The translations under genes were made by a program, and so were the position numbers. The notes beneath the pieces were generated by a model, which saw only the letters and a list, made by a program, of their open reading frames with translations, ran no database searches and had not been told where the DNA came from. From contig NC_049987.1 of the NCBI RefSeq assembly GCF_000003815.2, positions 3,835,168 to 3,899,167 on the forward strand: a stretch of 64,000 nt of DNA, in the 5' to 3' direction. This document shows positions 43,771 to 55,000 of the stretch, in pieces; the first letter of the stretch is position 1, and each line of letters opens with the position of its first letter. This DNA comes from Branchiostoma floridae. Taxonomy: Eukaryota; Chordata; Leptocardii; Amphioxiformes; Branchiostomatidae.

Positions 43771-43800
43771 ATGGACTGGAAAGCCATCGAAAATTTGGAG
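43771..43800 (+). CDS. Possible first coding exon (MDWKAIENLE)
   Basis: ATG after gtgagcaag, ten codons, then donor gtacgt. It joins in phase 0 to 44159-44206. I do not recognise the product and find no clear third exon in the window. It sits just outside a 29-bp inverted repeat with a TCTCGCGAGA motif. Confidence 0.35.
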
Positions 43801-44158
43801 GTACGTGTGCTTACCTTTAATAACAGTCACTGATTGAGGAAAATTTCCATTAACCGTGAACATACGTGACTAATGAATCTCTTCAACAAGAACTTAGAGA
43901 TAAAGTTTACTGAGAACTCCATTATACTCCCTTACTTAACACACATTTAAGGCATGTTAGATGCTGCCCGTGTATATATTTATGCTAAGTAAGATAAAAG
44001 TCTTAAGAAAATTAACTGATAATAGAAACGAGCCTTGAATTGTAAAGTTCGAAACAAAGGTATCAACAAAAGCTGGAGATGCATTGGAGTAAGTAAGAAA
44101 AAAACCTAATTTGAAAGAAAATGCTGCTTTGGACGTTTTGATTCTTAATATAGTTTAG

Positions 44159-44206
44159 TTTGAAGAAGATGGAATTCGTGTATCAAGAGACATTCAATCT
44201 ACATGG
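44159..44206 (+). CDS. Possible second exon of the same unknown gene
   Basis: Acceptor tagtttag, 16 codons FEEDGIRVSRDIQSTW, donor gtaaac; phase 0 both sides. Open and in frame with 43771-43800. A short chance match cannot be excluded. Confidence 0.33.
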
Positions 44207-44397
44207 GTAAACAGAGAAAAAAATGTATTGACTCAACAAGTACAAGGCCTTCGAAAAAGTATCATGGCCAACATACTGATTTAACAAAAATGGTACCGCT
44301 ATAAGCGCAGTATAGTGAATAAATATCAAACGATACATGGTGCAAAGAAGTTTATCAGTAACGTTAATTGTTTATGTATTTAACCATTGCTCATATT

Positions 44398-44721
44398 TCA
44401 AATTCTACATACGTGACCGTTAGATAACGGTTTGGTACTCTCCTCACCTAGTGCATTTCCTAGTTGATTACGATAACCAATGAGGTTTAAATAAGATTTT
44501 CCCCATTGTTGTAACAAAGCCTTGTTCTTTTCTAATTTGTTTACCTCTGTGCTCATACAACGCTCGAGTTTGGGGATTTTCAGATTGTTTACATAATCAA
44601 AACAACATTTCCTAAGGCAGAATGAATAGAAGCTGTCAACAAAACGTCTATGGTTATCTTTTAAAATTGTGTTTCCTATTTCGTGGTTGCTGACAAAGCT
44701 CATGTTCATAAAATACACCAA
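44398..44721 (-). CDS. Intronless 107-residue ORF, small-TIM-like cysteine pattern
   Basis: Not firmly recognised. Residues about 30-60 read SFYSFCLRKCCFDYVNN then LKIPKLERCMSTEVNKL: a CX3C pair, 15 residues, then a Cys whose CX3C partner is Glu. Mitochondrial small TIM chaperones have CX3C-x(11-16)-CX3C in an intermembrane-space helix hairpin, so this may be a diverged family member or a decaying retrocopy. No intron and no clear polyA signal. It could also be a chance ORF. Confidence 0.33.
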   Translation of the reverse strand: MVYFMNMSFVSNHEIGNTILKDNHRRFVDSFYSFCLRKCCFDYVNNLKIPKLERCMSTEVNKLEKNKALLQQWGKSYLNLIGYRNQLGNALGEESTKPLSNGHVCRI

Positions 44722-45487
44722 ACATATTCACAGTCTTTAAAAGAATTACAGTGGAAGTGACTGGCAGTGAATTAAATCATTTGTACTATTTCTCTCTATC
44801 TTTCTGGCTTTCTTTCTGTCTCATTCTGTCTCTCTCTATATCTAAACGTCATAAACCGTTTATAGCAACTACAACTTTAATAATTACAACACTAGACATA
44901 ATTACAACACTAGACAAATGTCAATAATATACACACCTCTCTCCCAAACCATGTATGGTCAACGTACACATGTTTACAGGGGTGCAAACACTTCAACCGT
45001 TGCTACCTGCTAATATGAATCTATACGATTAAAAAACGCTGAAAAACATGCAAACCCTGCATTGACCTTCACAAGAAACCGTCTATTCTTTGATATATAT
45101 GGATCTGGGTCTGTAATGGACATGAGTAAGTATGTATATATATAAACAATTCGGCAGAAAAGTTTTATAAACGAATGAATAAAATAAATAGATACATTGC
45201 TTTCATCGAATACAACAATAATCACTTTATACCTCTGTTGGCTTGTTGAATCTATTTAAGCCATATTGTCTGCATTTGAATTTTCATCATCACAAACAAG
45301 CTAGGAAAAGTTGCTTTTATAAAACGAATTAAAATTCTTGTAGTGGTACCTTGATATTTTTAAGTGTATCTGTAAATTTCAAATGTTGTGACATGTGCTT
45401 AACCCAGTCAGTATTCATTCCTTCATTGATTGATCTATTGATTGAGTGATTGATTCATTCATTCTTTGAAGTATACATTTCCGAAAG

Positions 45488-45936
45488 TTATTTGATATAG
45501 TATCCTGCGTTGTTGTATTTGCTGTGCCGATCAGATGCAGGATATTGATGATGGTTGTAATCGATGTAACCGGACTGTGGTCCATACTGTCCTTCTGGGA
45601 ACCCGGATGGGTGATGGTTGTAATCGATGGACTTGGACTGTTGTCCTTCTGGGAACCCGGATGGATGATGGTTGTAATCGTTGGACTTGGACTGGGGTCC
45701 AAACTGTCCTTCTGGGTACCCGGATGGTTGGTGGTTGTAACCGATGGACTTGGACTGGTGCCCAAACTGTCCTTCCGGGTACCCGGATGGATGATGGTTG
45801 TAATCGATGGACTTGGACTGGAGTCCAAACTGTCCTTCTGGGAACCAGTTCGTGTTCGGGCCGTAACCGATGAATTTGGGCTGTGGTTCAAACTCTTCTT
45901 TTGGGTACCAGTCTGTGTTTGGGTCGTATCCACGAC
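45488..45936 (-). CDS. Collagen-like membrane protein exon 7 (expanded terminal module)
   Basis: Starts RGYDPNTDWYPKEEFEPQPK and ends with HHQYPASDRHSKYNNAGYY then IK and TAA, like exons 5 and 6. Its middle has grown into about four copies of a 21-residue unit containing QSKSIDYNHHPSGYPEG. One copy lacks three residues. Confidence 0.8.
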
Positions 45937-48900
45937 CTGAAAAGAAATGAGATGAAACTAGAGTCCGGCGACTTCATACCTCCATGAAAATTTAGAGCTT
46001 TCGTAAATTTCATGGAACTGACTAACACATTAATATAATTTATGCATGGTGTTGTTAGTCATTGACTAACGTACACATGTCACAATTATAAAATCCCATT
46101 ATTAATCATCAAGTGGTTTTGCAATTTTTACATCAATTATGCAAATAAGTTCCTCATTGCAATATTTGGTATCTGCTTATATTCCGCCTATCATAATTAA
46201 CATGTGTTACATTTATTGAGGTCCAGTTATTGAAAACAATGGAACTAAACAATTTCCTCATTGATGATGCAAATTATATCCTCATTTGCATAACATGTAT
46301 ATCATTTGCCTAAGCTACCTGCATGCCTAAAGGTCTCGGACCGGAGTTTCTTTTACGATTTCGGAGGTTAGCGGACAGCCTCAGGCCGATGGGCTATGTA
46401 CAGTTCCGCTAGTAAACATAGGACGCGAAACTTAATCAATATGGTGGAAAGCCGTTTACTGCCTCTTTCCGACAAACATATTGGTATCGTCTGTTGCCTC
46501 TTTATTTTGGGTAGAATATGTTGTAAAATTTTAATTTTGGACCCGAAAACTATCATTTTTTAACACTTTTTGATCGAAGCTGCTTGGAAAAAACGAATTT
46601 TCCTTGGATAACGGCATACGTGGTAGAGAAGCTAAATTCTTCATGTTTATGTAAAATGAAAATTAAAAAATTCCATGTGACAACTTTTTTGCAATCTCCG
46701 ATGACGTAATTTCTTCGAAATCGCATGAAAAACGGTGCTATTTGGGTCATCAGGCGAAAAAACCGCATCACCGTTGCAGCGGACTAATACAAAAATGGTT
46801 TCGCTGGAGGGCCAACTACTCCTCGCACAAAAATAATACAACCCATGGGCTTTTCAGGAAATACGACAAATCTATGCTCAGCTATAACGATCACCAAGCA
46901 ATAGGGAGCAAAAATTAGGGAGACAACAGCGCACTTCAGGCCTATTACACCACCCTTCCGTCAACTACGGTCAGATTTGAACTCCGACCCGGAACCTAAA
47001 CTGCAGGCAATCCGTCGTTCCTTACTGCAGTTATCCTCTTTGGAGTGTCTTGACAAAAACACCCCTGCAGTTTCACAATTAAATTGAGGGATGAAACTTG
47101 CCCCACTTTGTCATGACACTATAAGCTACCTCCTAAATGTCAAGACCATAGCATGTCTGGAACAAGAGATACATTGAAAAAAACTGCTATGATAGAATAT
47201 TCTCATCAATTGTGCAAATGTACCCCTAATTTGCATAAATAGTATCTTATCTTGTAAAACATTGTCTAAGGTACCTACATACCAAAAATGATGAAAATCC
47301 GTTGTTCCCTTCTTAAGTTATCCTGTTCAGAAGTTTTTGACAAAAATGCCCCTGCTATCCCAAAACTAGACGCTTGGGGGCCGAAACTTATGTCATTTCT
47401 TTCTGAGCACAAGAGCTATCTAATACTAAAAAATCGTGACCATAGCATTGTTCAGAACACCGAGATAGCAAAACTGGAAGTTGCTGTACCAAGGGGGGCC
47501 GCTAGGGGGCCCAAAATCTAATCATTTCCAGCTATTGTCACACACTACCAACAAATAAGTATGAATCCAATCCATCCAGCTGTTCATGAGCTATTTTGTT
47601 TACACTGAGACACACACCCAGACAGACAAACGCAGGGTAAAATATAACCTCCATGACATTTCATGGAGGAAATAATGAGAAATAAATTGTGCTTCGAACT
47701 CTAAGAGTGGACTTAAGTACTTAGATGGATTTTTTTAGTGAATCCCCCGGTCTTTTGTTTGTTTGAACCTTTATTTATTCATGAAAGCTCAAATCGGACC
47801 GTTGGTCACTTTTGTTTGAGGTAAGGGCCAGAAAAATATATATGTAATAGGGGTACATATAATGTCCTAATTATCTAAAGTCTATACACATATTTTACAT
47901 ATGCGTGGTACAAAATACATTTTTAACTAGATTGTACAAAAAGAGGTCACGAGACTATTTAAAGGCAATAAACTAAGAAGTTGGAAACTGCGCACGGAGA
48001 TAATGAGAGCTGCTGCATGAATCGAATCAGTTTGTTTTGGTTGTTTATGGTATTTCAAGAGTCTATCTATTTCGCTATGTAACCCAAATTCTGTAGAAAC
48101 AATGCATTTTTGTAACGAAGGTGTTACGTCAGCACTATTTAAGTTTGTCTGAAGTTGGTATTGTCCCCCGTCTTGGTTGAAAGAAGGTTTAGATTTATAT
48201 ATTTATTTATTTATTTATTTATTCCACTTCGCAGATTGCTTCAATCTGAGGGGAGTCGGCAACAGGAATCTAGTTCCTCTACGAGGCCAACTCCCCCAGA
48301 AGATATACAAACTTAGAATAAAATCAATAAATGTAAGACAAGCCTGACATTAAATACTGAAAGTAATACATACAATAAAAGTAAGAAAATAGCAAGGTCA
48401 ACAATGATTAGAGATCAAACGGTAAAGCTATGTAACCATGGGAGATCATACGGTAAAGCTGTGTAACTATGCATAATGAGCATCTGCAGGTGGTTATCCA
48501 GGTACATAATATGTACATAGATGCTCTCCTTTACTCCTCTCGCAAAATGTGATGAACTGTCTTTTTTGATAACACACTCAAAGATACATCAGCCCTTTAG
48601 CCCTAGATATGAAAACTCCGTCTTTTACTTAATGTCTATCGAAAAAGTACATTTATTAATAGACAGTCATACTTAGGATCTGTTGTTCATAGTTCCTTTT
48701 AGAGCTGTACAGAATGTGGTGCTCATTAAATGGGGAGTTTGTCCTTTAAACTGTATGACTTTGTGCGAGTGTGATCCGTCTAGAGAATGGGCACAGGAAA
48801 CTGAGTTTGACAGATAATAGGAACTGTATTTAAAGAACGTTTGATCTCGATGCACTTGTATACTCCCTTCAGCACCAGTGCATGTACTTATTTTAGTGTT

Positions 48901-51900
48901 CAAACGTTTATATCATGAAACGTTAGTGTCAACATTTCGTTGGAAGATAGCGCCATATGGTAGTTAAGCATCATAATCTACATGAATTTATATCGTTTTA
49001 CCTTCGTTGATGTATTTGCCGTGTAGGTCAGTTACAGGGTACTGATGATCAGGGTAGTAATCATTTGACTCGGGCTGGGATGCAAACAGTTCTTTCGGGT
49101 ACCAGTCCGTGTTTGGGTCGTATCGGCGAACTGGAGATAAATGAGAAACTATGAGAAACAGCGAAAAACTTTTTACCAACTGAAGGAATCGAATTGTCAG
49201 AGTTTTTAACAGAATCACTCGGTTTTCTTTACCCATCTGGCCTAAGAGTTGTGCTGGTTCAAAGTTTGTCGGAAGTCAGTATTGCCCCCCTCCCCCTCCG
49301 TCCTGGTTGAGGGAAGGTTGGTGTGTCCTGCTGAAGATGCATGGTCTTTTTTCCTCTCGCAAAAATGATATGAATTTCCTTATTCAATGACGCCCAAACA
49401 GGTGTGATGTATGATCCCCTCCCCATGTAATAGTGGACTCTTCCAGCACCTTACCCAAGAATCAGCTCAAAAGAAAGTCCAATTAAAGATACACGACCCA
49501 GTAAAAAATTGAATTGAAAAAAAAAGTCAACCTGTGCAAGAATTGGATCTTCCCGAATACAGGTTTTCTGTGTATATATTTCAGTAATCAAAATCAGGAG
49601 AATGCTGGAGTAAAAGGTTTAATGAAAAATAGCACCATATGATAAAGCAGCATCATAATTTACATGAATGTCAATCATTTTACCTTCTTTGTTGTATTTG
49701 CCGTGTCGGACAGCTGCAGGGTACTGATGATGGACGTGATCATTGGACTCGGGCTGGGATGTCAACAGTTCTTTCGGGTACCAGTCCGTGTTTGGGTCGT
49801 ATTCGCGAACTGAAGAGAAATGGGTTAAGATGAAATAATGAGCCCAACTAAAAAAAATTACTTTTTTTGGAAGTTTCGACCTAATTACTATGTCTTCTTC
49901 AGTTATATGTACCAAAGGCGGACGACAAGCCCTTTTTACGCAGTCACAATGTCAGCGCTGGGTCAAAATTTGTGGAAAGTTTATATCATCCCCCGTCCCA
50001 TGTGAGGAAATTTTTGCTTCTCTAGCAAAATAATCACCATTATGGCCATAGGGCTGAATTGCAAATGTATACATAGTTAAGCCATACAATCTTAAGAAAA
50101 ACTTCGCTACTGTATCGATTTGCCTGTTCTCTCACATTTAGAAGCAGTCGAGTCACTTTCCCCGGATCCTTTCCAGCCTAAAGGACCTTGTAAACCAGCA
50201 GAACCCTTGTCTCTATTCCGGCCTAAAGGATCTTGCAGAATAGTAGAGCCATTCGTTTTTAAAGTATATTGTAGACCAACAGAGTTCTTGTAACCGTTCT
50301 GTCCCAAAGTACCACGTGGACCAACAGAACCCTTGTCACCATTCTGGACCGAATGACCACGTGGACGAACAGAACACTTGTCACCATTCTGGACTAAAGA
50401 ACCACGTGGACCAACAGAACCCTTGTCCCCTTTCCGGACTAAAGGACCACGTGGACCAACAGAACCCTTGTCACCATTCTGGTCTGAAGGATCACGTTGA
50501 CCAACAGAACCCTTGTCACCATTCTGGACTGAAGGATCACGTTGACCAACAGAACCCTTGTCACCATTCTGGAATAAAGGACCACGTGGACCAACAGAAC
50601 CCTTGTCACCATTCTGGACTAAAGGACTACCCGGACCAACAGAACCCTTGTCACCATTCTGGACTAAAGGACTACCCGGACCAACAGAACCCTTGTTACC
50701 ATTCTGGACTGAAGGACCACGTGGACCAACAGAACCCTTGTTACCATTCTGGACTGAAGGACCACGTTGACCAACAGAACCCTTGTCACCATTCTGGACC
50801 AAAGGACCTTGCGGATCAATAGAAACTGCGTATCCTTTGGATCCATCGTTGTTAAGTGGATCTACAGGCTTTCCTAAAAGGGGTGAAATGAATGAATGAA
50901 TGAATGGATGAATAAATAAATAAATGAATGAATGAATAAACGATTACATTTTTTGCGTTTGTCACAAATAATGATTTCAGTGATATGAAAGGAAAAAAAA
51001 ATTAAATACATATGCAACTGAATCCCGAATAGGTCACACCACGATTCATGATGAATTGTGATCTAGAGTAAAAAATGTAGACCCAGACTCGTCTGGCCAT
51101 GTTCACAATTCTGCGTGTCATTCTTCAAACCTCTATTGACCATTTTGACACTATTACACTACACTACAGGTTCCCTAAAAGTGTCCCCTTAGTTTCCTTC
51201 ACATTCTCTAACATTTAAAATTGCTTTCTATATCAAGCAATTTGCATTGAAGGCAGTGTGACACATTGTGAGCTTAACGTACTAGACTTAGGTTGAAGTG
51301 TGAGAAACCGTGGCGTTGGACGTTACGTTGTCATTGGTGGTAGTGAGAGAAATTGTGAGGTGCTAGAAGTTGTCGTTGGTGGCAGTGTGAGAAAGTGTGA
51401 GGTGCTAGACTTTGTCGTTGGTGGCAGTGTGAGAAATTGTGAGGTGCTAGACGTTGTCATTGGTGGCAGTGTGAGATATTGTGATGCGTTAGACGTTGTC
51501 GTTGGTGGCAGTTTGGTACCTTGTTAGCGGTTAGACGTTAATGGCAGTATGGTACCTTGTAAGATATTAGGCGTTGGTGGCAGTTTTGATGCTTTCTCCT
51601 CGCCATGGACTTGCATCATCTATGACAAAACATTGATTCAAAGAACATGAAACCTTCTGCTTTTTCTTGTTTGAAAAAAAATCTTTTCTTGGGGATAGTT
51701 GGCAATGTTCACATAAAAAAAGGTGTTGCTTCTTAATCACATGCATGGTTTGGATTGGCATCTGTCAACTCCGTTTAATCGAAAACTAAATCCCCGTTAC
51801 GAATCTAAACAAAAAAAATTAGAGTACAAATTAAATCATACTTCTGTAGAAAATAGAAAATGTTGGATTCTACACAAAATCAGTGGCATATGTAACTTGG

Positions 51901-52745
51901 TATATTTGTTATTAATTTTAGTAATACAAGTAGTCCCTTAGCCGTTTTGGGCCACAGTATGTTGTTATTCACTGCGTCTAGGTTAGGGACCATTAGAAGG
52001 TAAAGAACCCGCCACACACACTCACCCCACACCGCATTTTCCCTACCAATCCAAAGTCTGATACCCATTTTTAAACCTGGATGAAGTGAGGGACGTCCTC
52101 TAAAGTGCATTCCAAAAGGGCATAACGTTTAGACAGGAATGTCAGAAACCTATGACCTCTTGCTCGAGTCCGGTAAGGTGCACTCTCACCACACTTGCGT
52201 CACTGCGGAGTTCGTTGACTGCGTCAATGTCTTATTATTTTGTCCGATATTTCATAATTAAGATATTGCGTCATACGTAAACATATGACTTACAAGACAA
52301 CAAAATACAGAAAAAGTAAAAAGATTCATTCTTTACCTCTTAAATTCGTTGTGTCATTTAAACCCCGCAGTGAACCAAGCTTAAAGCAAGTGCAGTGAGA
52401 GAAGCTTGGCACTAGCAATAAACTGAGAACAAATGCATCTGCTTACCTTTTGATCACCGTACTTGCAATTGTTTGCGTTTAAGTACAGGCAGACCCCGAC
52501 AACACATCCACCAAGGATCATCAACGCCAGGATGGTACCGGCAATGCACATCCACCGTTTTGTACACACTAAACAATATAGTAATAATGTCAACATGTTG
52601 AAAAAGCTTCTTTGTTTGTTTGTTTCAACATTCATGTAAGGCGCTTTTCATTGAGGTCATGAGGGAAGAGGCAAGGGTCAGACGACATAGTTATATGTAA
52701 TAGAAATACTTTTCACGACATTAAAAGTCAGAATGGGTTTTATAA

Positions 52746-52792
<47 letters not shown>

Positions 52793-54035
52793 TTTTGCAT
52801 ACATGATACAAAATACATAATAGCGAGATACATAATTCGAGTCCATTCATTCGCTCATGTTAAATTTTGTCAGGACCAAAAATCGTTGTGAAAAGATTTT
52901 TTCTCCTGTATACAAGAAAGACACTCAAACAAACAACGTTTCAAATTTAAACAGGAATATTTGGAATAAAAAGTCAAGGTTTATTTATGTTTTATTTGAA
53001 TTTGGGAAATAATTCATTTAGGTTCGTGAAACAAGGACAAATCACTAATTCAGAAGAGTAAACGTTTCAGTGACCACTTGTCATCTTCTTCGGTGTTGGT
53101 TTACTTTGTATTGCAGCTAGGTGTAACTCCTAATAATGCATGCCCAAACGTAAGGTATTGTCATATTTCATCAAGCAAAAAAAATCAAATTAGATGCGGT
53201 TGCAAACGTAAAACATAGTCAATAATCTGCATACATTACATACGCCTAGATGTTAGCTCTCGCAAATTTATAGCCGTGATAGAAACATTTTTTGCAGAAC
53301 AAAAGACCATATCTTACCCATAGATCTTTGTTGGTCAACGTTTGGCACGTACATCACATTCGGGTTTAGTGCCTCTAGGACTTCCGCCGGATTTGTAGGA
53401 GGTGTACTCAAAGAAGGTTGGTTCTTGTGAATGTTCATGTCATCTTGGTCAACAGATGACGTGACAGCATCAGTATTGTGCAGATCGCTTCCTCTTACAT
53501 TCTTCCGAATATTGCTGTCTGTAGCATCTTCATTCCCAGACGAACCGTTTGTGAGGTTCTCTTCCATGTATGCAACGGCGTATGGTGTAATGATGTCACC
53601 ATCAGGAGGCATATCATGGATGGATTGGTTGTTGTCATCTGTAGTATGCTTGTCTTCATCGGGTACGTTATTTTCATCACGTTTACCAGCGTACGGCTTG
53701 ATGCAGGGGTCGCCATCACGCCTGATTCGCGCGTGTTGAGAAGGGCTGCCGCATGGTTCGTGCAACTGATTCTCGGTCAGGTTGTCTCGACCGAACAACG
53801 GATTTGAATTCAGTTTGTTTCTTTTGGGGTACAAGGGATTGCGGAATTCTCGCCGGGGCATCAAGGTTGGGTGGAATGCAGTGGGAGAGTGGGAAGTTTC
53901 GCGCACGTAACTCCCTGCTTCAGGAACTGTTGAAGGTGCAGCTTCATTCGCAGATGTAGGACATGTTGGTGGCGAGTTGGTGTTTGGACCAGCTTTTGTC
54001 TCAGGAAAAGACTCATCTACCTCTACTGATGCCAT
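45488..54035 (-). CDS. Type II membrane protein with interrupted collagen-like repeat and Y/H/P-rich repeat C-terminus, 7 exons (whole gene)
   Basis: Exons in transcript order: 54035-53318, 52568-52447, 52379-52337 (tentative), 50873-50136, 49809-49684, 49130-49002, 45936-45488; about 774 residues. The cytoplasmic tail (239 residues) is acidic and polar, with NPLYPKRNK, DIITPYAVAYMEEN and NPNVMYVPN. One helix (CIAGTILALMILGGCVVGVC) follows a KR anchor, so the long C-terminus should face outside. Then about 12 units of the 15-residue GDKGSVGPRGPLVQN (four GXY triplets and one break), then three YDPNTDWYPKE modules, the last with an inner 21-residue repeat. No lectin or fibrinogen domain follows. 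Similar tail-helix-collagen layouts occur in lancelet surface proteins as I recall them. Function unknown; a cell-surface adhesive or pattern-binding role is a guess. An upstream exon is possible, since an acceptor-like cttag sits about 54066. Confidence 0.72.
45970..47675. mobile_element. Segment bounded by acctccatgaaat inverted ends
   Basis: catacctccatgaaaattt at the left; cctccatgacatttcatgga gg at the right. No convincing coding content. In the last intron of the collagen-like gene. Confidence 0.4.
47680..48990. other. Last-but-one part of a long intron, no exon seen
   Basis: Between exons 6 and 7 of the collagen-like gene. A TTTA run at 48200-48225 is followed by cttcgcagattgcttcaatc, probably a LINE tail in reverse. 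Confidence 0.5.
49002..49130 (-). CDS. Collagen-like membrane protein exon 6 (YDPNTDWYPKE module 2)
   Basis: Codes RRYDPNTDWYPKELFASQPE then SNDYYPDHQYPVTDLHGKYI and NE. It is a clear duplicate of exon 5, 129 nt, phase 1-1, donor gtaaaa. Confidence 0.78.
49684..49809 (-). CDS. Collagen-like membrane protein exon 5 (YDPNTDWYPKE module 1)
   Basis: Codes REYDPNTDWYPKELLTSQPE then SNDHVHHQYPAAVRHGKYNK and E. It is phase 1 at both ends (126 nt), so it can be duplicated or skipped without frame loss. Donor gtaaaa. Confidence 0.78.
50136..50873 (-). CDS. Collagen-like membrane protein exon 4 (interrupted collagen repeat)
   Basis: Starts KPVDPLNNDGSKGYAVSID, then 45-bp units coding GDKGSVGPRGPLVQN with variants (GQRDPS, GPGSPL), decaying toward the 3' side (about residue 190 of the exon on). 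The VQN triplet breaks the Gly-X-Y run every fifth triplet. Donor taken at gtgaga (50135-50130), phase 1. An earlier gtgact donor is possible, and without splicing the frame stops at 50107. Confidence 0.75.
50150..50820 (-). repeat. 45-bp coding tandem repeat (collagen-like unit)
   Basis: About 12 units with exact 45-base spacing between about 50290 and 50815. 45 is a multiple of 3, so several frames on both strands stay open across it; those other ORFs are shadows. Neighbouring units are near identical, pointing to recent copy-number change. Confidence 0.92.
51300..51530. repeat. 42-bp intronic tandem repeat
   Basis: Five or so units around ggtggcagtgtgagaaattg tgaggtgctagacg with 42-base spacing. 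It lies in the intron between the tentative 43-nt exon and the collagen exon. The 75-codon plus-strand ORF over it follows from the period being a multiple of 3. Confidence 0.85.
52337..52379 (-). CDS. Collagen-like membrane protein exon 3 (43 nt, tentative)
   Basis: Codes LGSLRGLNDTTNLR plus one base. It is needed to reconcile the phase of exon 2 (0) with the collagen exon (needs 1). It has an acceptor after a pyrimidine run (ctttaag) and donor gtaaag. The intron between it and exon 2 would be only 67 bases. Confidence 0.45.
52447..52568 (-). CDS. Collagen-like membrane protein exon 2 (membrane helix)
   Basis: Codes CTKRWMCIAGTILALMILGG then CVVGVCLYLNANNCKYGDQK. Positive residues before the helix give type II topology. 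Acceptor gtttag, donor gtaagc, phase 0. Confidence 0.8.
52749..52788. repeat. AT microsatellite
   Basis: About 20 TA units in intron 1 of the collagen-like gene. Confidence 0.97.
53030..53130 (-). mobile_element. Degraded Penelope terminal fragment
   Basis: The minus strand reads gaagatgacaagtggtcact gaaacgtttactcttctgaa, a diverged relative of the motif at 34008. The core is broken. Confidence 0.45.
53318..54035 (-). CDS. Collagen-like membrane protein exon 1 (cytoplasmic tail)
   Basis: Open from Met (MASVEVDESF) to donor gtaaga, phase 1. Tyrosines sit in short motifs (NPLYP, PYAVAY, VMYVPN) that could be phosphorylation or adaptor sites. The frame is also open upstream through KKRK to an acceptor-like cttag about 54066, so the ATG at 54033-54035 is a choice. 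Confidence 0.72.
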
Positions 54036-54112
54036 GTTTTCAATTTTTCTTTTTTTAGTAGCCACTAAGAAAAAGAAGAAAAAAATACTGTTTTAATCTA
54101 GAATCCTATTAT

Positions 54113-54237
54113 TCTGGTATCCAGCCGTAAAATAGCCTTCTGTCCTCTCCGCAAATACGGCAGAACCTGAATGGTGTTTGCGGACAGGACAGAAGAGACT
54201 CGGGTCGGAGCTATAATACGGCTGGATACCAGGCTAG
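54113..54237. mobile_element. Short MITE with ggtatccagccgta ends
   Basis: tggtatccagccgtaaaata and tataatacggctggatacca, 125 bp, just upstream of the collagen-like first exon. Confidence 0.65.
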
Positions 54238-54499
54238 AATCCTCTGGGAATTCTTTGGTTCTTTATAAACCATTTTGATAAATGTGCGACGCCTTCTGTT
54301 CACCCTGGCAGAGCTTGCCGTCCTAGGTGATGCAATTACTGGTTAGCTAATCCAGTGGGTACCTAAAGAAAAACGCATAGCCTTCCACGGGCGTTGGCGT
54401 TTATATTGGGGGAGGGGGTTATGCTAAAAACGCTATCAGACAAACGATCGTTGTACTGCTCTGTACTGATAACTTTAGATTAAATAGATAAATAAATTA

Positions 54500-55000
54500 A
54501 GTTTTACAGCGCACTCTTGTTATGTTATTCAACTCCATGGTTTTGCCTAAAGTGGACTATTGCGATGTGATTTGGGGTAATTGTGGTAAATGTCTATCCG
54601 ATAGACTACAAAAACTCCAGAACCGGGCAGCTAGGCTTATTCTTGGTTTAAAATACACCCATCATGTTGGCGTTGATGAGCTATCTGCCTTGGGCTGGAA
54701 AACCTTAACATCCAGGAGAAACTTGAACGTGCTACAATCAATGTACAAGGCTGTTAACAATGAACTTCCTGATTACATCAATAGTTTTCAAAGGACTTCT
54801 GACTCTCACAGCTACCCCACCCGACACAGTCAGAACCTATGCCTCAAACTACCCCTTGTACGGTTAGAATGTGGGAAGCGCAAGTACTCTTATAGAGGTA
54901 TTACTGCATGGAACAGTCTTCCACCATCTGTAAAGACCTGCACGTCAAAATCTACCTTTAGAACCAACTGCAGGGCTTGGCTAGCCTGACCTCTGACCAC
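54500..55000 (+). pseudogene. LINE reverse transcriptase C-terminal fragment
   Basis: SMVLPKVDYCDVIWGNCGK, LQKLQNRAARLILGLKYTHH and KYSYRGITAWNSLPPSVKTC are the conserved end of CR1/L2-like RT proteins. Open over 155 codons but lacks the catalytic part. Confidence 0.85.

Noticed and set aside
45524-45940. Plus-strand ORFs of 138 and 112 codons
   Set aside because: Antisense of collagen-like gene exon 7. The minus frame has the conserved module, acceptor and stop.
50316-50822. 168-codon plus-strand ORF (HHSGLKDHVDQQNPC units)
   Set aside because: Antisense shadow of the collagen-like 45-bp repeat, which has matching splice sites on the minus strand.
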